Origin: Rhizophagus irregularis
Lineage: Eukaryota; Glomeromycota; Glomeromycetes; Glomerales; Glomeraceae
DNA: 64,000 bases
Direction of reading: 5' to 3'
Assembly (NCBI RefSeq): GCF_026210795.1
Contig: NC_089429.1
Location: forward strand, 5,394,001-5,458,000
A program made the position numbers and the translations under genes. Every line of letters begins with the position of its first letter. The stretch's first letter is position 1. Below the pieces are notes generated by a model that saw nothing but the letters and a program-made list of their open reading frames with translations, ran no database searches and was not told where the DNA came from. Positions 22,272 to 33,465 of the stretch are shown here, piece after piece.

Positions 22272-22790
22272 TTAGCTTTTCAATTTATTAATATGCTTAA
22301 ATGATCTCATACCATTAGACTTTGCAGATGGTAATTGTTTGGTTGGTGGATTAATAGTCTTGTTATTCAAATCAGCTTGAGTGCTTAACATATTAAAGTA
22401 ATATTAGATTAGTTTTTTAAAAACAAATTATTTGGTTTAAACTAGTACATACTTAGACCTAGAAGTACGAACGCGCAGTGTACGGTTAGAATTTTGAGAT
22501 TTTTTGACAGATAGATCTGATGATCCAATAGCGTCTCTAATATTTAAAGTATTACTCTGGATTTGAGTAATTAATGGAAGACGAGAGGTAATATTAGTAG
22601 TCATCGTAGTATTTGTATTTTGTTCTGGAAGTTGTCCTTTATCAATATTCTGAATATGTAAAAATTTAATTATGTTAATACCTTTGTATTAAAATAAATT
22701 TTAATAATTCAGTCTACTCACGTTTGGTCTAAGATCATTTTTGTCCGTATTACTCCTTTTGTTATGACCATTCATCTTGCGTTTTATCAC
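22272..22790 (-). CDS. Hypothetical minus-strand gene, 3' exons
   Basis: Three exons read in phase on the - strand: 22790/22775-22722 (MNGHNKRSNTDKNDLRPN), 22649-22453 (197 nt, starting NIDKGQLPEQNTN) and 22383-22272, ending INKLKS and a stop. Introns are GTGAGT...CAG and GTATGT...AAG. Polar, Asn/Ser/Lys-rich sequence with no recognised domain. The ATG at 22775 may be internal, because an acceptor (TAG) lies just before 22790 and coding-like text continues upstream. The gene's 5' part would abut the large inverted-repeat element that starts at 23116, so it may be truncated. I do not recognise the family. Confidence 0.5.
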
Positions 22791-23115
22791 CTATTCAATA
22801 ATAAACCATTAAATTAGTTTTATATTTTCCATATAATATAAATTCAGTAATAAAAAACTTGAATTAGAGTTTATGGTGTAATCCTTTTACATACGTTTAT
22901 TGTTCATTATTCTTCGCATCATTTGTCTGATAGCCCAGTCACAAGCTGCTAGGAGGAAACTTCAGATTTTTGCGTATGAACTAAAATTAAATGATATTGA
23001 CATACTTATTCTAAAATATTAGTAAGGAATCATATTGTTTACTCACTTTTTTTATAATTTCACTTTTTTCATTCTCAGGTATTTTTGATATTTTCTTTTC
23101 GTATTTAGCTGTGAT
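22791..23115 (-). other. Possible upstream exons of the minus-strand gene
   Basis: On the - strand, pieces such as ACDWAIRQMMRRIMNNK (about 22946-22895) and ITAKYEKKISKIPENEKSE (about 23110-23055) look coding. The second ends at a GTGAGT donor. I could not join them in frame to the exons below 22790, so the gene is either mis-modelled or decayed. Confidence 0.35.
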
Positions 23116-24838
23116 CGAGTTGGACAAAATTATCAGACATTGTGTAGTAAAAAATCAAGCATGGCTGGACAAAATGTCACCCCGTGTCTGACATTTTACC
23201 TGTTTATGCTTGTCCCGTGCTTGATATTTATCTGTACGTGCTTGATGTTTTGTCTGTACATGATGCTTCTGTTCGTGCTTGGTAATTTTATCTGTCCGTG
23301 CTTGAGGTTTTATCTAACTGTACTTGATGTTTTTGTCCAACTGTATTTGATTTTTGTCAAAAATGTCAGCACAGGGATATTTTGTCAATCACATGTTTTT
23401 TAAGTTTAGCATAGTTTTTACACGAAGATTTTTTTTTTATTGGCTTTTTTTTTATAAAACAATTTTTGTAGAGAATTTTTATTTTTAGATAATATAGGCA
23501 AAGGCTTTTTTTGATAAAATTCTTTTGGAATTTTTTTTAATAAAAAGACTTTTTTTTGATAAAAAATTCTGTTAGAGAATTTTTTTATTGATATTTGATA
23601 GGGACATTTCTGGGTTTTTTTTTCGATGGATAATTTCGTTAAAAAATTTAAATTTCATTGGAGAATTTTTCTTTTAATAAGATTTTTTTGTTTGACATAT
23701 ACTTAATTTGTTGGAACAATTTTTTTAATAGAAGAGACTTTTTTTTTGATAGAGAATTCATTGAGAATTATTTTTTTTTGTAGAAAAATCTTTGGAGAAT
23801 TTTTTTAATAGGAAAGATTTTTTTTGATGAAAATAATTTTCAGAAATTTTTTTAACAAATGAGATTTTTTTTTGATAGAAAATTTCGTTAAGAATTTTTT
23901 TTTAATAGGAGGGAGTTTTCCTTGATAAAGAATTTCTTTTGGGAATTTTTTTAATAGGTGAAAGTATTTTTTGACGAAGAATTTTATTGGAGAATTTTTT
24001 TTTAATAGGGGGATTATTTTTGATAGAGGATTTTATTAAAGAATTTTTCTTTAATAGGAAGATAAATAATTTCGCTGAGAATTTTTTTTTGATAGAAATT
24101 TCATCATAGAATTTTTGTAAAGAATTTTTTTTTTAATAGGAGGGAAGTTTTTTTTTTAATAGAAATTCTTTTGAGAATTTTTTTTAATAGGTAAGAATCT
24201 TTGAATTTTTTTTAATAGGGAAATGTGTTTTTTGATGGAAGATTTTCGTTAGAAATTTTTCTTAATCGGGGATATTTTTTTTGATTGAGAATTTCATTAG
24301 AGAATATTTTTTTGATGGAGAATTTTGTTTAGAAATCTTAATAGAAAATTTTATTGAAAATAGTTTTTTTTTAATAAGTGTATCCAGAATTTTGGCTTGA
24401 AATTTTTTTTTAATAAAGAATTTCATATAGAGATCATTTTTTTTTTATAAAAAATTGATTGAAAAATTTATTAAATTTTACAATTTTAATAATTTTTTTT
24501 TTTTTTTTTGTTTTATTTGTTTCGTTTTAACAATTTCAGGTTTCTTGGAATTTATTTTTATTTATCTTATAATTTTCTTTAGTTTGGTATTTTTTGATTC
24601 CATTTTTAACTTAATTTTAATATTTTTTAAAAATATTTTTTTAATTTCATAAACAAATTTCTTATTATATAATCATATAATATTCATATATAACATAAAT
24701 TAAAAAGTTTTTAAAATAATGTTAGCTTTAAAAAAAGTATATAGCAGAAATTTGTTTGAAGTGTTTTTTCTTTTTATCATTAATAATATTAAACAATTGG
24801 CATAAAACATTTTTTGAAAGGTTTTTACTTCAAAATTC

Positions 24839-24955
24839 AAATCACCGGGGGTGATCATCACCGTTGGCCGGAATTATCAAATTTTACCGGCACTATATTT
24901 TTTTAATGCTGGTCGATTGTTATAATTTCAATCACCGGTGATCATCTGATAGAAA
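24839..24955. repeat. Short inverted-repeat element (CACCGGTGATCAT ends)
   Basis: AATCACCGGGGGTGATCATC at one side and TCAATCACCGGTGATCATC at the other bracket a centre with GGCCGGAATT and ACCGGCACT blocks. It resembles the small elements near 35813 and 50130 in the NGGTGATTN ends and GCTGGT core, so a family of MITEs is likely. Confidence 0.5.
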
Positions 24956-25019
24956 AATTCCTTTTGAAAATCTACTTTTTGAAAATCTACTATTTTTTAA
25001 AAATACTTTTAATATATAT

Positions 25020-25820
25020 TGCTAAATGTCGCCTGGGAGATCATCGCCTGGGTTTTTTTTTTCAAATATGTCATATGATGTATCTAATTTTTGATCGGTT
25101 AATTATTGCAAAAGATATTTTTTTTGCAAACATACTGTATTTATTTATCGCAGTTTTCAGAATTCTGTGTACGTTGTGATGATTGAGTGATTATGATTGC
25201 AGGACGATTACAGGACGATTACAGGACAACATTGTCCGATTTTTGTCTGGTAATTGTCCTGTAATCTAATAATTTTTTTATTAGATAATCTATAGGGGTA
25301 GCACAATTTTGAAAAGTGCGATAAAATAATCTTATTTAATGAAATTTTATTTGCAAATATTAAAATTTAAGTCACGCATTTACGATTTTAAAGAAAAAAA
25401 TCACCATATTTATTTTTATTGAAGTGTACAAATAAAAGAAACAATAACAATAAATAAAAAAGATAAGTAAATTACAATGATCAAGGAGAAAGATGCTAAT
25501 AAAAAAATAAAATAACAATGGAGTAATGGAAAGTAATAGAAGATGAAAGGGAGTAAAAAAGAGTGATAGGAAACAAAAGGAGAAATAGGACATGATAAGA
25601 GATGAAAAGGAGTGATGAGAGACGAAAAGAAGTGATGGGAGACGAAGAGGAGTGATGGGAGATAAAAAGAAGTGATGGAGACGAAGAGGAGGAATAGGAG
25701 ATGAAAAGGAGTGATGGGAGAGTGATGGGAGATAAAAAGAAGTGATGGGAAGAAGAGGAGGAGTGATGGGAGATGAAAAGGAGTGATGGGAGATGAAAAG
25801 AAGATGAAGAGGATATTAAA
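25020..25820 (+). repeat. Dispersed repeat, copy 2
   Basis: Same block order as 700-1350: CGCCTGGG, CAAATATGTCATATGATGTA, GCAAATATTAAAATTTAAG, ACAATGATCAAGGAGAAAG, then the GATGGGAGACGAAGAGGAG purine ladder. It carries an extra ACAGGACGATTACAGGACA stretch near 25200-25260. The serine-rich frames on the - strand derive from the ladder. Confidence 0.7.
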
Positions 25821-26948
25821 ATTGTAAAATTGAATAAAAATTTTCCAATCAATTTTTTATAAAAAAAAGATCTCTAATGAAATACTTTATTAAAAAAAGA
25901 ATATCAAGCCAAAATTCTCGATACACTTATTAAAAAAAACTATTTTCAATAAAATTTTCTATTAAGATTTCTAAACAAAATTCTCCATCAAAATTTTTCA
26001 ACAAACAATTCTCTAATGAAATTCTCAATCAAAAAAAATATCCCCGATTAAAGAAAAATTTCTAACGAAAATCTTCCATCAAAAAACACATTTCCCTATT
26101 AAAAAAAATTCAAAAATTCTTACCACCTATTAAAAAGAATTCTCAAAAGAATTTCTATATCAAAAAAAAAACTCCTCTTCTATTAAAAAAAAAAATCTTT
26201 ACCGAAATTCTCTATCAAAAAAAAAAATCTCCTCTGTTAAAAAAATTTACACTAACGAAATGAACTATCAAAAAAAAAAAAATCTTAAAATCTTACCTAT
26301 TAAATAAAAATTCTTTAATGAAATTCTCTATCAAAAACAATCTCCCTATTAAAAAAAAATTCTCTAATAAAATTCTCCGTCAAAAAATACTTTCATCTAT
26401 TAAAAAATTCTTAACGAAATTCTCTATCAAAAAAAAATCTCACTTGTTAAAAAAATTTTCTAACGAGATTATCTATCAAAAAAAAATCTTCCCTATTAAA
26501 AAAATTCTTCAAATAATTTTCTACAAAAAAAAAATTCTCAATGAATTCTCTATCAAAAAAAAAAGTCTCTCCTATTAAAAAAAAAATTGTTCCAACAAAT
26601 TAAGTATATGTCAAAAAAAAAAAATCTTATTAAAAAAAATTCTCCAATGAAATTTCTATCAAATAAAAGTTTTTGACGAAATTATCCATCAAAAAAAAAA
26701 CTTTGTAAAATTTAAAAAAAAAAATTTTTTTTTAAAACTACGCTAAAAAATGTGATCGACAAAATATCAACCCTGTGCTGACAAAGAAACTAATTCAAGC
26801 ACGTACAGAAATATCAAGCACAGACAGTCAGGCACGGTGTAACATTTTGTCAACCAACTCGGCTTGCCAACCCATCATAGGGTACACCACAATTTCCCGA
26901 CAGACGATTTCCCGACAGGACATTTTCCCGACAACTTTGACCAGCATT

Positions 26949-27201
26949 ACAGCAAAATTCAAAATATACGGGACACTTGAGAAATTTGATTGTCGGGTTG
27001 TCGGGTAGCCGGGTTACTCGGCAGTAGGTTATTTAATAATAATAGTATATCAGATTATATAATCGTATTATATAAATAAATATAGTATAATAGTATATAA
27101 CATGTAACAATTAATTACTTTACCTACTGCTGAGTAACCCGGCTACCCGACAACCCGACAATCAAATTCTCAAGTGTCCCGTATATTTTGAATTTTGCTG
27201 T
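26949..27201. mobile_element. Hairpin MITE, 253 bp, Tc1/mariner-like ends
   Basis: Arms of about 80 bp are nearly perfect inverted repeats: ACAGCAAAATTCAAAATATA at the left and its complement ending GCTGT at 27201. Shared blocks are ACGGGACACTTGAGAA and TTGTCGGGTTGTCGGGTAGC. The A/T-rich loop (about 27030-27123) is unrelated. Flanks read TA at both sides (CATTA / TAAATT), consistent with a TA target site. Non-coding. Confidence 0.8.
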
Positions 27202-27399
27202 AAATTAAACGTATTCAATAATTACTTACCCGGTAACTGTTGTATATGGGGTATATGGGCTTATCTATATTAAGTGTCTTAGGAATATCAATGTACCTTT
27301 ACATTACTTGGCTTTTCAATTGGAACTGACTTTTTATTTTTGAATTATAAATTGAATATTCACAAACATATAATAAATTTTACTCAAGAATTGATAAAT

Positions 27400-27720
27400 A
27401 CGTTTCTTAGATGAATTATCACTGGTATCATCTGAGTCTACATCAAATCCATGGCTATTGGTGGCCTTGTTATGATTAGCAGTTTGAAGTCTTTCTAAAG
27501 TTTCTAATCTTTTGAGGATAGCAGGCATTACATTATTTGCTACTGAAGATGTATCGTCTTCATTATCTGAAGATTTGTTTACTACTTTCTGTTTCAATAT
27601 CTACAACGGACTGGTTTGCATCCTCTTCATTTATATTTGTTTTTTGTTTATTTTTATTAATTTTTTTTTATTTTTATTATAAGCCATCTTGTTTTAAATA
27701 TAAACTTGAGATTCAAATTT
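27400..27720 (-). pseudogene. Decayed acidic/Asn-rich protein fragment
   Basis: On the - strand, EEDANQSVVDIETESSK (frame 1, from about 27638) passes without an intron into another frame, SDNEDDTSSVANNVMPAILKRLETLERLQ (27580-27480), then DVDSDDTSDNSSKKR near 27420. It looks like an N-terminal acidic and coiled-coil segment of a larger fungal or transposon-encoded protein that has lost its frame and 3' part. No domain was recognised. Confidence 0.4.
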
Positions 27721-28225
27721 TACAATATTAGATAAAGATAAATATACTTTGTCAATTGCTGTGCTTCAAAATCAGTTAGTCAATAATCAATCATTTAATA
27801 ATATATTTATAATATCTAATTGTTATATTGGTCAGTGAGATTATTATTGTTTGACAAATTTGGTTATAAGATTTTACACAAACAATATCCAATTTTCACT
27901 TTATTGAAATTGATAAATTATTTTATATCATAGACAAAGAGGTTGATAGTGATGAATAACAATTTACAACAACAAAAATATCAAATACTGCGTAATTATT
28001 GGATAAAATACATAATAATAATGTACATTTTTATACGACTTAATATTACAAATATTGTGCAATTATTGGATAAAATACACAATAATAACGTGCATTTTTA
28101 TACAATTATTATACACACAATAATTCCTAGCTATTTATTATACAATATTGAGCTCACTTTGGACATAACCCGTACAAGGCCTTACAAAAACATGATATAA
28201 TCCGAATGATTTTTTTTTATAGGGC
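27721..28225 (+). other. Intergenic with a local 65-bp duplication
   Basis: Two imperfect copies of a TGGATAAAATACA...AATAATAA(T/C)GT(A/G)CATTTTTATAC unit lie at about 27983-28045 and 28048-28112. Nothing coding was recognised. Confidence 0.5.
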
Positions 28226-28476
28226 TATGATTTATTATTGTGATGGTTTTATTAAAGGCGAAACGCAGGATTAAGTTTTTTTCTTAAAAAAAAAAAGAGT
28301 CTTATCAATTTACGGTAAGTAAATTACGGCATCATGGCATTACTGTATTTACGACTTACAACACTTTACTACGGTAAACGGAATTAAATTATTTACGACA
28401 TACTGTATTAATGTATGTACTCATTATACTGTAAATGATATAATTAGGGAATTTCGGGTGCACCTATACCGAGATG

Positions 28477-28860
28477 TATAGGTGTCGTCGAAATTAATTA
28501 CGGATTTTACCACGGTTACGGCACGTGCCGCATTGCCGACCGTAAAAACCGTAAAATTTTATTAAGGCATTAAGTTCGGCCAGAGTTAAATGATCTTCGC
28601 GATAATTTCCTTTTTGGAATATGGTGTAACCGTTGTGTAACTCGATTCTCCATTTTTGATGGGAAGCAAAATTTCCTTTTTTGGAAATTTGTGTAACGTC
28701 ACGTGATATAACAACAAAAATTCGGCCGGCATTACCGGAATTACCGGCATTATAAACCTATTTACGGCATTACGGATAATTTACGGATTTCGCCGAATTA
28801 ATTACGGTATAGCCGAAATGCCAAAATTGCCGTAATTCATGAATTTCGACGACAAGTATA
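28477..28860. mobile_element. hAT-like MITE, 384 bp, in the promoter of copy E
   Basis: Ends TATAGGTGTCGTCGAAATT and AATTTCGACGACAAGTATA are inverted repeats. The 8-bp duplication CCGAGATG flanks it (28469-28476; 28861-28868). Copies C and D show the uninterrupted CACCTATACCGAGATGAGAG at the same place, which proves the insertion. The body contains ATTACCGG/TTACGGCATTACGG and GCACGTGCC blocks and has no coding capacity. Confidence 0.88.
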
Positions 28861-28908
28861 CCGAGATGAGAGCTCTGAAAAATAAAGAAACACGAAAATA
28901 GCGTAAAT

Positions 28909-29162
28909 TCATACTTGCCGTCGGAATTAATTACGGCATATGAAGCTTATTACCGTAATATATTAAATCGCCGTAATGCCGTAATTATTTAATGCCAAAT
29001 ATACAAAAATTACGCAAAGAAAGTAAATATTTTTTTTTGGTTATGCCGTAGATAATTTGTAATCCGTAAATCTATAATGCATGATTTGTTAGATATTTAA
29101 ATGATAAATCCATATTTCGTAATGCCGTAATTTCAATCGGCAATTCCGACGGCACCTATACA
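28909..29162. mobile_element. Second hAT-like MITE, about 250 bp, in the promoter of copy E
   Basis: Ends TCATACTTGCCGTCGGAATT and AATTCCGACGGCACCTATAC are related to the element at 28477 (same TATAxxTGxCGTCG core). Flanks GCGTAAAT and GCGTAATG look like a slightly decayed 8-bp duplication. Copies C and D lack it (AATAGTGTAATGAAAG). Confidence 0.78.
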
Positions 29163-29171
29163 GCGTAATGC

Positions 29172-29335
29172 AAATAAAGTTAGTTGTATTTGAATCTGAC
29201 AAATATTAAATTATTATTGCGTATTGAGATAAAGTTAGTTGCATTTGAATCTGACAAATATTAAATTATTGCGTATTGTAGATAAAGTTAGTTGCATTTG
29301 AATCTTACAAATATTAAATTATTGCGTATTGTAGA
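29172..29335 (+). repeat. 55-bp tandem repeat, three copies, promoter of copy E
   Basis: The unit AAAGTTAGTTG(T/C)ATTTGAATC...ACAAATATTAAATTATTGCGTATTG occurs three times. Copy D has one and copy C a deleted version, so the number varies between paralogous promoters. Confidence 0.8.
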
Positions 29336-29693
29336 TAATAGTTTCACAAGTAAGATTATGACAATCTTGACAACCATTTACAGGACACAAAATCACATGC
29401 CAAGAGACACTCGGCAATACCCGATAAATTCAGAGTCTGAGAGACTAAGGTAAAAATTATATCGTTAAATTCGGAGCACTGATCCGAGTATCTGGTTTTT
29501 ATTTCATTCTAACCTCTGCCGAGTTTTACCGAGTTACTTTCGGCAAGTGATAAAAGTGTCTCCCGTAACTTATAAAAACAGCAGTAATGTGAAAATGATG
29601 TACAACCGAGTTTCTTTTATTATCCTAATTTATCCTTATTACGCGGTATGATATACATTCTGCGGATCAGCGAATATGAACAGACAATTTATC

Positions 29694-29708
29694 TATATAA
29701 AGCTCAAA
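29694..29708 (+). promoter_or_regulatory. TATA-like core promoter of SDR copy E
   Basis: TATATAAAGCTCAAA, 59 bp before the ATG, followed by the shared leader ending GTCGACTCC. Confidence 0.65.
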
Positions 29709-29752
29709 ATTCTTCACTTGAAATTCAAAACTGTCGACTCCAAAAAAAAAAA

Positions 29753-31045
29753 ATGCCACTTAAATTAGAAATTCAAGATTTATCGAAATATGTTATAATC
29801 CTTACTGGTGCAACTGATGGTAAAATATTTTTTTTCAAAATTAAAATTTTGCTTAGTATGATAATAAATTCCTTTTATTTAATTTTAAGGCATCGGTAAA
29901 GAAATGGCGAGGATTTTAGCCAAATCTAATCCCAAGCGATTGATTTTACCAGCTCGTAATATAGAAAAAGGAAATAAATTATTAGAATATATTAAATCTT
30001 CTAATGGGAATGCAAACAATGTTGAAATTTGGGAAATGGATCTAGCAGATTTACAAAGTGTAAAAAACTTTGCTAATAAATTCATTAAAGAAGTTGGAGA
30101 ATTACATATTTTAATTAATAATGCAGGTAAAAAAAGAAAATAAAATAAAAATAGCGACTTATTAATCACGTTTATATATTTACTTATTTGAAATATTTTG
30201 TAGGATTAGTCGTTCAGAATCAAATAGTTAAAACGAAGGATAACTTGGAAATACAATTTCAGGTAATTTACTACCTTTTTTTTTCAAGTCGTTTATTTTT
30301 ATTCGTTTATTAACTTTTTATACATTATTCAGGTCAATCATTTAGCACAATTTTTACTTATTTTATTGTTATTAGATACAATAAAAAAATCAGTTTCTGC
30401 TGAATTACCTGGAAAAATTGCATTAACTAGTTCAGGAGCCAATTATTTTGGTGAAATTGATTTTGACAATTTAAACCTTGAAAAGGGTAATTATTGGAAT
30501 TTTCTTAAATCCTATGGAAATACGAAATTGATGGTAAATATTTAAATCAAATTTCATTTTTAATAGTAAAATCTTATTAAAAAAATTTCTTTTTACTTAT
30601 TTTTTGATTTTTTTTTAAAAAAAAGAATGTTATCGTTGCCAAGGAATTAGGCCGTTTAGTTCAAAACGATAGTAAGTATCATAAAAAAAAATTCATTTTT
30701 TTACAATATGAAAGAAAAATGTTTTAACTCTTTTCTTTTAAATATGTAGATATTACAACATATTCGCTTCACCCTGGTGTAATTCAAACGAATATAAGTC
30801 ATTTAAATAGCTCCTTCTCGAATATTATATTTAGATTTCTTATAAGAATAAGCGGAGAAATAACAGCTGAACAAGGTGCCATCAATACTCTCTATCCCGT
30901 ATTTTCTCTCGAAAATAAAGAAACGGGAAAATATTATGATGAAGGTATTGAAAAGGAACCAAATAAAGTTGCTAATGATCAAGAAGTTGCAAAGAAACTA
31001 TGGGATGTTTCTGAAAAAATATTAAAAGATCATGGAATGATTTAA
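29753..31045 (+). CDS. SDR copy E: short-chain dehydrogenase/reductase, 301 aa
   Basis: Exons 29753-29819, 29890-30126, 30204-30262, 30333-30533, 30626-30671 and 30750-31045 give 301 residues with all catalytic motifs (TGATDGIG, NNAG, TSS, YGNTK, HPG). Closest to copy D (FLKSYGNTKLM in exon 4; GEITAEQGA in exon 6) but with its own post-HPG segment (HLNSSFSNIIFRFLIRI). The 3' flank after the stop differs from D, so the duplication with D ends in exon 6. Its promoter is the most rearranged of the array. Confidence 0.92.
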
Positions 31046-31321
31046 AAGTTCGATTTTTTTTTTAAAGATAAAAATAATTTTTTTATTTCTATATTTTTAT
31101 TTATTTTTTCTGTCACTTAGTCAAATTGTCAATAAAATAACTTTATTATACAAAAAGAAATAAATCCCAATTTACTATCAATTAATCCACAATATTAAGT
31201 TGTAACAAAATTAGTAATTTATGAATAATTGTATGAGAAACCCGATTTTCAACCGTCACGCTTATCATCCTCGTTATCGTTAATGACATTTAGTTTTTTA
31301 ATTAAGATTAAAATAACTGTA
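31046..31321. other. 3' flank of copy E; no gene seen
   Basis: AT-rich, with an AATAAA-type signal near 31130. Nothing else was recognised. Confidence 0.4.
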
Positions 31322-31818
31322 TACAGTCAAACTTCGATATACCGATGCTTCCGGTATTGGTAAAAAGTATCGGTACATTGAAATATCGGTACATATATGT
31401 AATTAGTAGATTATAATGCAGGCCAAAATCTAACTCTGGCTCGCACTATACTTAATTCCAAGTTCAAAATTTCCAAAATTTCTTTAATATATTATGTATA
31501 ATGTGAATAGAAAAAAATCCAATTCCGGACATAATTAAGAAGGATGCTCAAATTTTAAAGTTACAATTTTTTAACTCAGGCCAAACTTATAGTGCCGGCC
31601 GGAATTAACACTAGTGTAACCAAAATTATTGGTACATCTTAATATACATTACTATAAAGGGACCAGGAGGTTGTATCGGTATACATTACATCGCGAAATT
31701 ATATTTAATATCGGTATAATGAGGTTTTTTTTATTAGTGATGAAACGGGACAACAAAAATTTATCGGTAAAAGCAATTATCGGTATATAGAGTATCGGTA
31801 CATCGAAGTTTGACTGTA
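31322..31818. mobile_element. Pogo/Tigger-like MITE, about 0.5 kb
   Basis: Ends TACAGTCAAACTTCGATATA (31322) and ATCGAAGTTTGACTGTA (31818) form terminal inverted repeats that begin CAGTCAAACTTCG, the typical look of pogo-like ends, with TA at both borders. Subterminal ATCGGTACAT repeats occur on both sides. No coding capacity. Confidence 0.75.
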
Positions 31819-32180
31819 TAAAGTTCAAATTTTTGAAAAATTAATTCTGCCGGATTCAAAATCTGTCTTAAGACCGGGCCGTTAACATCCCAAGGTAAAA
31901 AATAAATCGAAATTTGTTTAAAATTTCTGATGTTCAAATTATTATACGAATAATATTAACTCCCAATATTGCATATCATATATATACTTTAAATCTTATA
32001 CTCCTATTTATGCATGAGGATCAAAAGATCAGACCATTAAGGAATATTTCATTTACTAAGCATATCTCAATATTGACAAAATGGAAAAGAACTATCGTTA
32101 AGGATATATTAATAATTTCAATGAGAAGTCGTACAATCGAATTCCTATATGAAATCGGCTGAATTTTCATTTAATTTAAT
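31819..32180 (+). repeat. Spacer segment, copy 1 (duplicated at 33030-33345)
   Basis: Blocks AAAATCTGTCTTAAGACCGG, GGGCCGTTAACA and TTTCTGATGTTCAAATTATTA reappear in the same order near 33058-33140. They precede the SDR relic at 32240 here and the complete copy F there, so an SDR gene and its upstream region were duplicated and this one decayed. Confidence 0.65.
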
Positions 32181-32239
32181 AGTAAAAATTAGTAAAAATT
32201 TTATTTAAATTTTTTTACGAATTATATAATATCAACTTT

Positions 32240-32450
32240 TTTACGTTTAAATATGCAGATATTGCAATATATTCGCTTCGCTTCAACCTGACGTCACTTG
32301 AACTATGCCATCTCAAATTTTTTACACAAAATTCTTACAATAATAATTAGGTTAGGAATTGAAGATGAGCCAAATAAAGTTGCATAGACTTATCGTACAA
32401 AAAAAAAATTTCATCAATTATACAAAATTAGTAATTTACTGGCTGTAACC
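32240..32450 (+). pseudogene. SDR relic L (exon 6 fragment)
   Basis: AAATATGCAG acceptor and ATATTGCAATATATTCGCTTCG (start 32259) match the beginning of SDR exon 6. ACTATGCCATCTCAAA and GAGCCAAATAAAGTTGCATA match copy F's LNYTISN and EPNKIAYD regions. HPG is lost and large parts of the exon are missing. Non-functional. Confidence 0.75.
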
Positions 32451-33030
32451 TGTTGCGTTGCAACAGGATTAATGAGTTTAAATCTTGAACAATACTTAGG
32501 TAAATTAATTATAAATAAATATAGTGAAAAATGAATAATAAAAAAATTGATAAGTAAATAAAATAAAATTAATAATAAAAAAATTCAACTTTTGACCAAT
32601 TAAAGAAATTATTTTCGGTTTGAATAAAAAAAAAAAGAAATTTAAAATTTCAGGAAAAATTTCGGCCCACAAGAACCGGAAAAAGTATTTTAAAAAAATA
32701 AATAAATTTCCCGGTTATAAGAACCGAAATATATATATATATATAAAATAATAAAGAAAAAAAAGCCCATTATATGATGGTCAATTGCAAGGACAAATTG
32801 AACAAATTACAAATACATACGCTCAATGGGTCAATGAGACAATGATTATCATTAGCAAAATAAATATCCGATTAACCGGACGCATGACCATGATTATAAC
32901 TATTGGGCGCAGATACATCACGCAATTTGATCGTATGAGAAGAACGATTTTCATATACTTGTTATCGTTGATGACACAGCTTAATTAAAAACTTAAAATA
33001 AACTATATATAAAGTTCGGACTTTCACCAT
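32451..33030. other. Intergenic; no gene seen
   Basis: Contains a CTGTAACCTGTTGCGTTGCAAC motif near 32441-32465 and paired AAGAACCGGAAAAAG / GGTTATAAGAACCG blocks near 32671-32730. Nothing coding was recognised. Confidence 0.4.
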
Positions 33031-33420
33031 TAATAGTCCGATATCCGTTGGATCCAAAATCTGCCTGAAGACCGGGCCGCTAACACCCCTAGATAAAAAT
33101 ATACTCTTGAAATTTAAAATTCTGATGTTCAAATTATTAAATTTTTTTCGCTATCGGTATCGGTAATAATTCATTCCCGAATATGTGTAGATTGATCTCT
33201 TTGAATTTACCGCATCCTAATAAAGCATAGTTAATTTCTTCAACTTGTGTTTAATACGTACCGTAAGTCTTATGCTCTTATTTAGTTACACTTTAATTTA
33301 TTGTGCATGCAGATCAAACCATTAGACTTCGTCAGCATAATTACGTTTATTCCATCATTTTCTATCAATATTATGACAGTCGGTATTTCGTCGATCTTAT
33401 CCATTAAGAATATTCATTCA
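33030..33420 (+). repeat. Spacer segment, copy 2 (matches 31819-32180)
   Basis: Same block order as copy 1, leading into the promoter of copy F. This supports a local tandem duplication of spacer plus SDR gene. Confidence 0.6.
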
Positions 33421-33465
33421 ATTAATTAATATATTGTACAATAATATATATGGCGCTTCTTAAAT

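Larger units (their letters stand above)
23116..26863. mobile_element. Large imperfect inverted-repeat element, 3.7 kb
   Basis: The left end CGAGTTGGACAAAAT (23116) pairs with the right end ACATTTTGTCAACCAACTCG (to 26863). Inside each end lies a run of CGTGCTTGA-type repeats (23180-23350; mirrored 26785-26845). Next comes GTCAGCACAGGG...TTTTGTC near a GTGATCGACAAAATATC counterpart. A long ladder of about 45-60-bp T-rich units (GAATTTTTTTTAATAGG, TTTTTTTGATAGAGAATTTC) spans about 23420-24450, mirrored as an A-rich ladder at 25860-26720. The centre (24460-25850) holds unrelated repeats. Arms are diverged, so it is old. No transposase gene was seen. Open frames inside are artefacts of the T/A ladders. 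Confidence 0.65.
28226..29752 (+). repeat. Upstream segment of SDR copy E with two MITEs and a tandem repeat
   Basis: Collinear with the upstream segments of copies C and D (GCGAAACGCAGGATTAAG, CTTACAACACTTTACTACGG, CTCGGCAATAC, GATCCGAGTATCTGG). It is lengthened by the two inserted elements at 28477 and about 28909 and by triplication of a 55-bp unit. Confidence 0.8.

Noticed and set aside
25372-25852. Serine/histidine-rich minus-strand frames
   Set aside because: They derive from the GATGGGAGACGAAGAGGAG purine ladder, which is a dispersed repeat also present at 1090-1330.
26318-26578. 86-codon Lys/Ile-rich frame
   Set aside because: A-ladder arm of the large inverted-repeat element; periodic low complexity.
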